DNA from: Moringa oleifera
Taxonomy: Eukaryota; Streptophyta; Magnoliopsida; Brassicales; Moringaceae
Assembly: GCA_021397835.1 (NCBI GenBank)
Contig: JAJFZO010000609.1
Span: 12,340,001-12,404,000 of the forward strand
Reading direction: 5' to 3'
Length of the DNA stretch: 64,000 nt
Shown: in pieces, positions 61,642 to 64,000 of the stretch
How positions within the stretch are numbered: position 1 is the first letter of the stretch
Layout: every line of letters starts with the position of its first letter
The notes under the pieces: generated by a model
The model's input: the letters and a program-made list of their open reading frames with translations, nothing else
Told to the model about the DNA's origin: nothing
The model's database searches: none
Translations under genes and position numbers: made by a program

Positions 61642-64000
61642 TCTCTGCGGGTGTGCTAGCACACTGGCAGGCATGTTAGTGTTAATTTTAGCCAGTCTCT
61701 TTCTAACTTGCTTGGTCATTAGTGTTGGTTTAGGTCCATTCATAATTCTAGTGGTTTACTTTCTTGTCCAACTCCGCTTCTTCTGATGAGTGCAAAAATG
61801 GTGTGAATTTAATTTCCATTTTGAAAAGGGAGAGAGTGCACCTTTGAGGACTGTCCAAGTTTGTTATGCTGTTTGTACAAAATTTTGGGTTGATATTGTT
61901 TTAGAAGATTTTATCTCAACATTTTTGTGTCTTGATACCATGCCAAATGTTCTTTCCTGATTAATTTTGAGATTTTGAGAAGTTTGGTTTGAAATGGTTG
62001 TATATGACATAGACGGAGGCTATATGTGTAAGTGGCAGCAATAATTTGTCATGGATCCATTCAGTTGAACGAATTACATCATTCTCCATTACAGAAGTGC
62101 TAGCTCCCAAGAAATTATTGTACAGGGATGATATGGAGCGGTTTTTGGTGTTGTCTTGACTCATTTCTCACCTCATTTAATGTTTCATTTCTCATTACTT
62201 ATTATCTTTGGAGTTGTTCATTTTTTATTTGGAGAGATTAGTACTTACAGTTTTAACAGGAGTGGCACTTGTAAGTTTTGTGATGTCTATCTTCACTGTT
62301 ACTGTTTAATATATATATATATATATATTTTGCATGTTTACTTGCACTGTTTCCTTATATAGAGTTCTAAATCACTATTCGTATACTCAATTCAAATGTG
62401 GCATTAAATGCATATAATGTACCTTATAAATCCTTCAAAGTTTTGATGTGATGATTGGGCCTTAATGAATTGGAATTGTCTTCAAGAATTGTATTGTCTG
62501 CTATCTTTGTAGGTTGCTGCAACGTCTGATTTAATGCTGGCTTATGTTGATTTCTTCCTTGGTGGAGATGAAAAGAGGACTGATCTTCCCCCTCGCCTTC
62601 GGCAAAGGTTTCCAATGCCAGTAATTTTTGGAGGTGATGGAAGTTACATGGCTCCATTCTCACTCCAAAGCGATAATATTCTTACTAGTCTAATGAGTCA
62701 GGTCAGCTATACTCACATTTTTTTGAGGTTTTTTTTTTTTTTTTTTTTTTTGGTTGGGGGCAGGGGAGCATTTTGTCTTCCATGTTGTCATTCATATTAA
62801 ATTTTATCAACCTTTATTTTCCTTACAGTTGGTCCCACCTACTACCTGGTATCGACTGGTGGCTGGTTTGAATGCACAACTGCGCCTGGTTCGTCGTGGG
62901 CGGCTGAGAGTTACATTTTGCCCCATCCTCAGATGGCTTGATACTCATGCCAATCCTGCTTTGAGGTTACACGGTGTGTGTGTTGATCTGGCTTGGTTTC
63001 AGGCTACTGCTTGTGGTTATTGCCAATATGGACTCTTGGTGCATGCTGTTGAAGAAGATAATGGACCTGGATCTATTGGCAATGTTGATGGAGCAATTCA
63101 AACTGAGAGACGCTCATGGTAATGATTCCTCCTTTCTCTCCCACAAACAATTCAAGGATGTAATTATTTTATTCTCATCGTTTTTGTGTAAATGCAACGC
63201 ATGCGATAATATGTAAGTATTCAGGCATATGGTATACCTACCACATATTTAAGCTGGTTAGGGGTATAAACTAAATACACAAATACATTAGAGTTCTTGG
63301 GTACCAGAAATAGAGGTTATGAGGAGGGCTTCGATGATGTCATGTTAAGATTTGAGAAGACTTGGTAATTAAAACCCCCTGCATGTTTGTGTTATGTTGT
63401 ACCCAGGCTTATTTATGCAGTTCGTTCTTGATGTGTGGTTTTGCTTTCTGTCTTTCTTTGCAGTGTGGAAAACACATATAAAGAAACTCTGTCTGGTCAT
63501 TTGAGAGAAGACATGGTCTTAAGCCAAGACCACAGAAGCCCTGAAGGTTATCTGAGGCGCAAAAGGAATTATGGAGGGGTTATAGACGCTAACAACATAA
63601 AAATGCTTGGACAGAAGAGAGATATATTTTTTCTTCTCTCTTTCATAGTTCACAATACTAAACCTGTTGGGCACCAGGTAGTTCTTATGATGCATTTAAC
63701 ATGGGTTTATAGGATGTAATTCTGGTTGTAGTTTCTACAAATTTAAATTTCTCCAACTTGACATAGCTTGGTGTTTGATTGCAGGACCTGGTTGGCTTAG
63801 TTATCTCAATGCTACTTTTAGGAGATTTTAGTCTAGTGTTGCTTACTTTACTCCAGTTATATTCAATTTCATTGGTGGATGTCTTTTTGGCTTTGTTTAT
63901 TTTACCTCTCGGTATTCTTCTTCCATTTCCTGCTGGAATCAACGCTTTATTTAGTCATGGACCAAGACGTTCTGCTGGCCTTGCACGCGTTTATGCATTA
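50901..64000 (+). CDS. Large glycine-rich membrane protein, At5g11700-like; 3' end beyond window
   Basis: Twenty exons are visible: 50901-51733, 54864-54979, 55676-55884, 56538-56657, 56885-57013, 57106-57231, 57934-57989, 58085-58184, 58265-58382, 58601-58810, 59150-59486, 59701-59794, 60357-60465, 60677-60948, 61076-61203, 61319-61553, 62513-62701, 62829-63118, 63464-63677 and 63785 onward. That is 1367 aa so far (family about 1450). Residues 1-30 are a signal peptide. A proline run (PPAPPPPPPHAP) and a long extracellular part with Gly-rich modules follow. Next come a cysteine-rich segment (about 806-840, FCEECPTGTYKN, like ephrin-receptor GCC2/GCC3) and a transmembrane helix at about 889-909 (WLFGLVLMGLLILLALVLSV). 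The cytoplasmic part has WWEGALYSILSILAYP and basic WQQWRRRMKLQRL. The visible end is strongly hydrophobic (about 1296-1345). Its function is not established; Arabidopsis has a small family (At5g11700, At4g32920, At5g47020). Intron 1 is 3.1 kb. Confidence 0.95.
57457..57475. repeat. Poly-G tract (19 G) in intron 6 of the glycine-rich gene
   Basis: Nineteen consecutive G lie between exons ending at 57231 and starting at 57934. The tract is likely polymorphic. Confidence 0.95.
60183..60241. repeat. (TC)n followed by a 37-base poly-C tract
   Basis: About ten TC dinucleotides (60183-60203) run into 37 consecutive C (60205-60241) in the intron between exons ending at 59794 and starting at 60357. 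This is by far the longest homopolymer of the window. Confidence 0.95.
61599..61640. repeat. Compound (CT)n(CA)n microsatellite
   Basis: About eleven CT units followed by ten CA units in the intron after the exon ending at 61553. A shorter CT/CA compound repeat also occurs at about 17000-17035 in the exonuclease-KH gene. Confidence 0.92.
62309..62329. repeat. (AT)n microsatellite in intron 16 of the glycine-rich gene
   Basis: Ten AT dinucleotides in the 959-bp intron between exons ending at 61553 and starting at 62513. Confidence 0.9.

Noticed and set aside
1..64000. tRNA, rRNA and snRNA genes
   Set aside because: I looked for GGTTCGAATCC-type B boxes with matching acceptor stems and found only the SINE motif. 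No intact tRNA or rRNA sequence was recognised by eye; a tRNAscan-SE/Infernal run would be decisive.

Overview
This is nuclear DNA of a flowering plant, most likely a eudicot. Eight multi-exon or plant-specific genes carry canonical GT-AG introns, separated by very AT-rich intergenic DNA with microsatellites and small mobile-element remnants. There are no bacterial operons, rRNA, tRNA or CRISPR structures. The species cannot be named from the sequence alone.

Layout, left to right. 1-209: possible exon of a gene running off the left edge (minus). 2213-4052 (+): neprosin/DUF239 glutamic peptidase-like secreted protein. 4411-11071 (-): EARLY FLOWERING 3 (ELF3), tail to tail with the neprosin gene. 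14313-19744 (+): 3'-5' exonuclease-fold plus KH RNA-binding protein. 20506-25850 (-): clathrin interactor EPSIN1, with a SINE in one intron. 30297-32130 (-): R2R3-MYB of the MYB36/RAX/Blind type, with a GC-AG second intron and a palindrome plus tandem repeat in its first intron. 38940-40115 (-): intronless tandem CCCH zinc-finger protein of the AtTZF1/CTH type. 45331-48910 (+): plastid sigma factor SIG3/SIGC. 50901 to beyond the right edge (+): large glycine-rich single-pass or multipass membrane protein like At5g11700. I rebuilt every gene from splice sites with consistent reading phase. Predicted lengths are 422, 705, 341, 571, 304, 391 and 561 aa, and at least 1367 aa for the last, close to the usual lengths of those families.

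The genes do not form one pathway: clock (ELF3), RNA metabolism (exonuclease-KH, TZF1), vesicle traffic (EPSIN1), development (MYB), plastid transcription (SIG3) and cell-surface proteins (neprosin-like, glycine-rich). Their grouping is best read as ancestral gene order. From memory, the Arabidopsis relatives sit in two short runs (At2g25900/25910/25930 and At5g11700/11710), and here the two runs are interleaved on one segment.

The intergenic blocks 0.2-1.8, 11.9-13.6, 26.3-29.1, 32.9-34.6, 35.2-36.6 and 42.3-45.0 kb are AT-rich and gene-free as far as I can see. Several contain short foldback (MITE-like) sequences of one related family. I found no clearly new multi-gene system. The observations most worth checking are the interleaved synteny, the Tyr-to-Arg change in the exonuclease motif III, the GC-AG intron, the palindrome/tandem repeat in the MYB intron, the SINE, the G-box cluster and upstream ORFs at TZF1, and the internally duplicated glycine-rich membrane protein.
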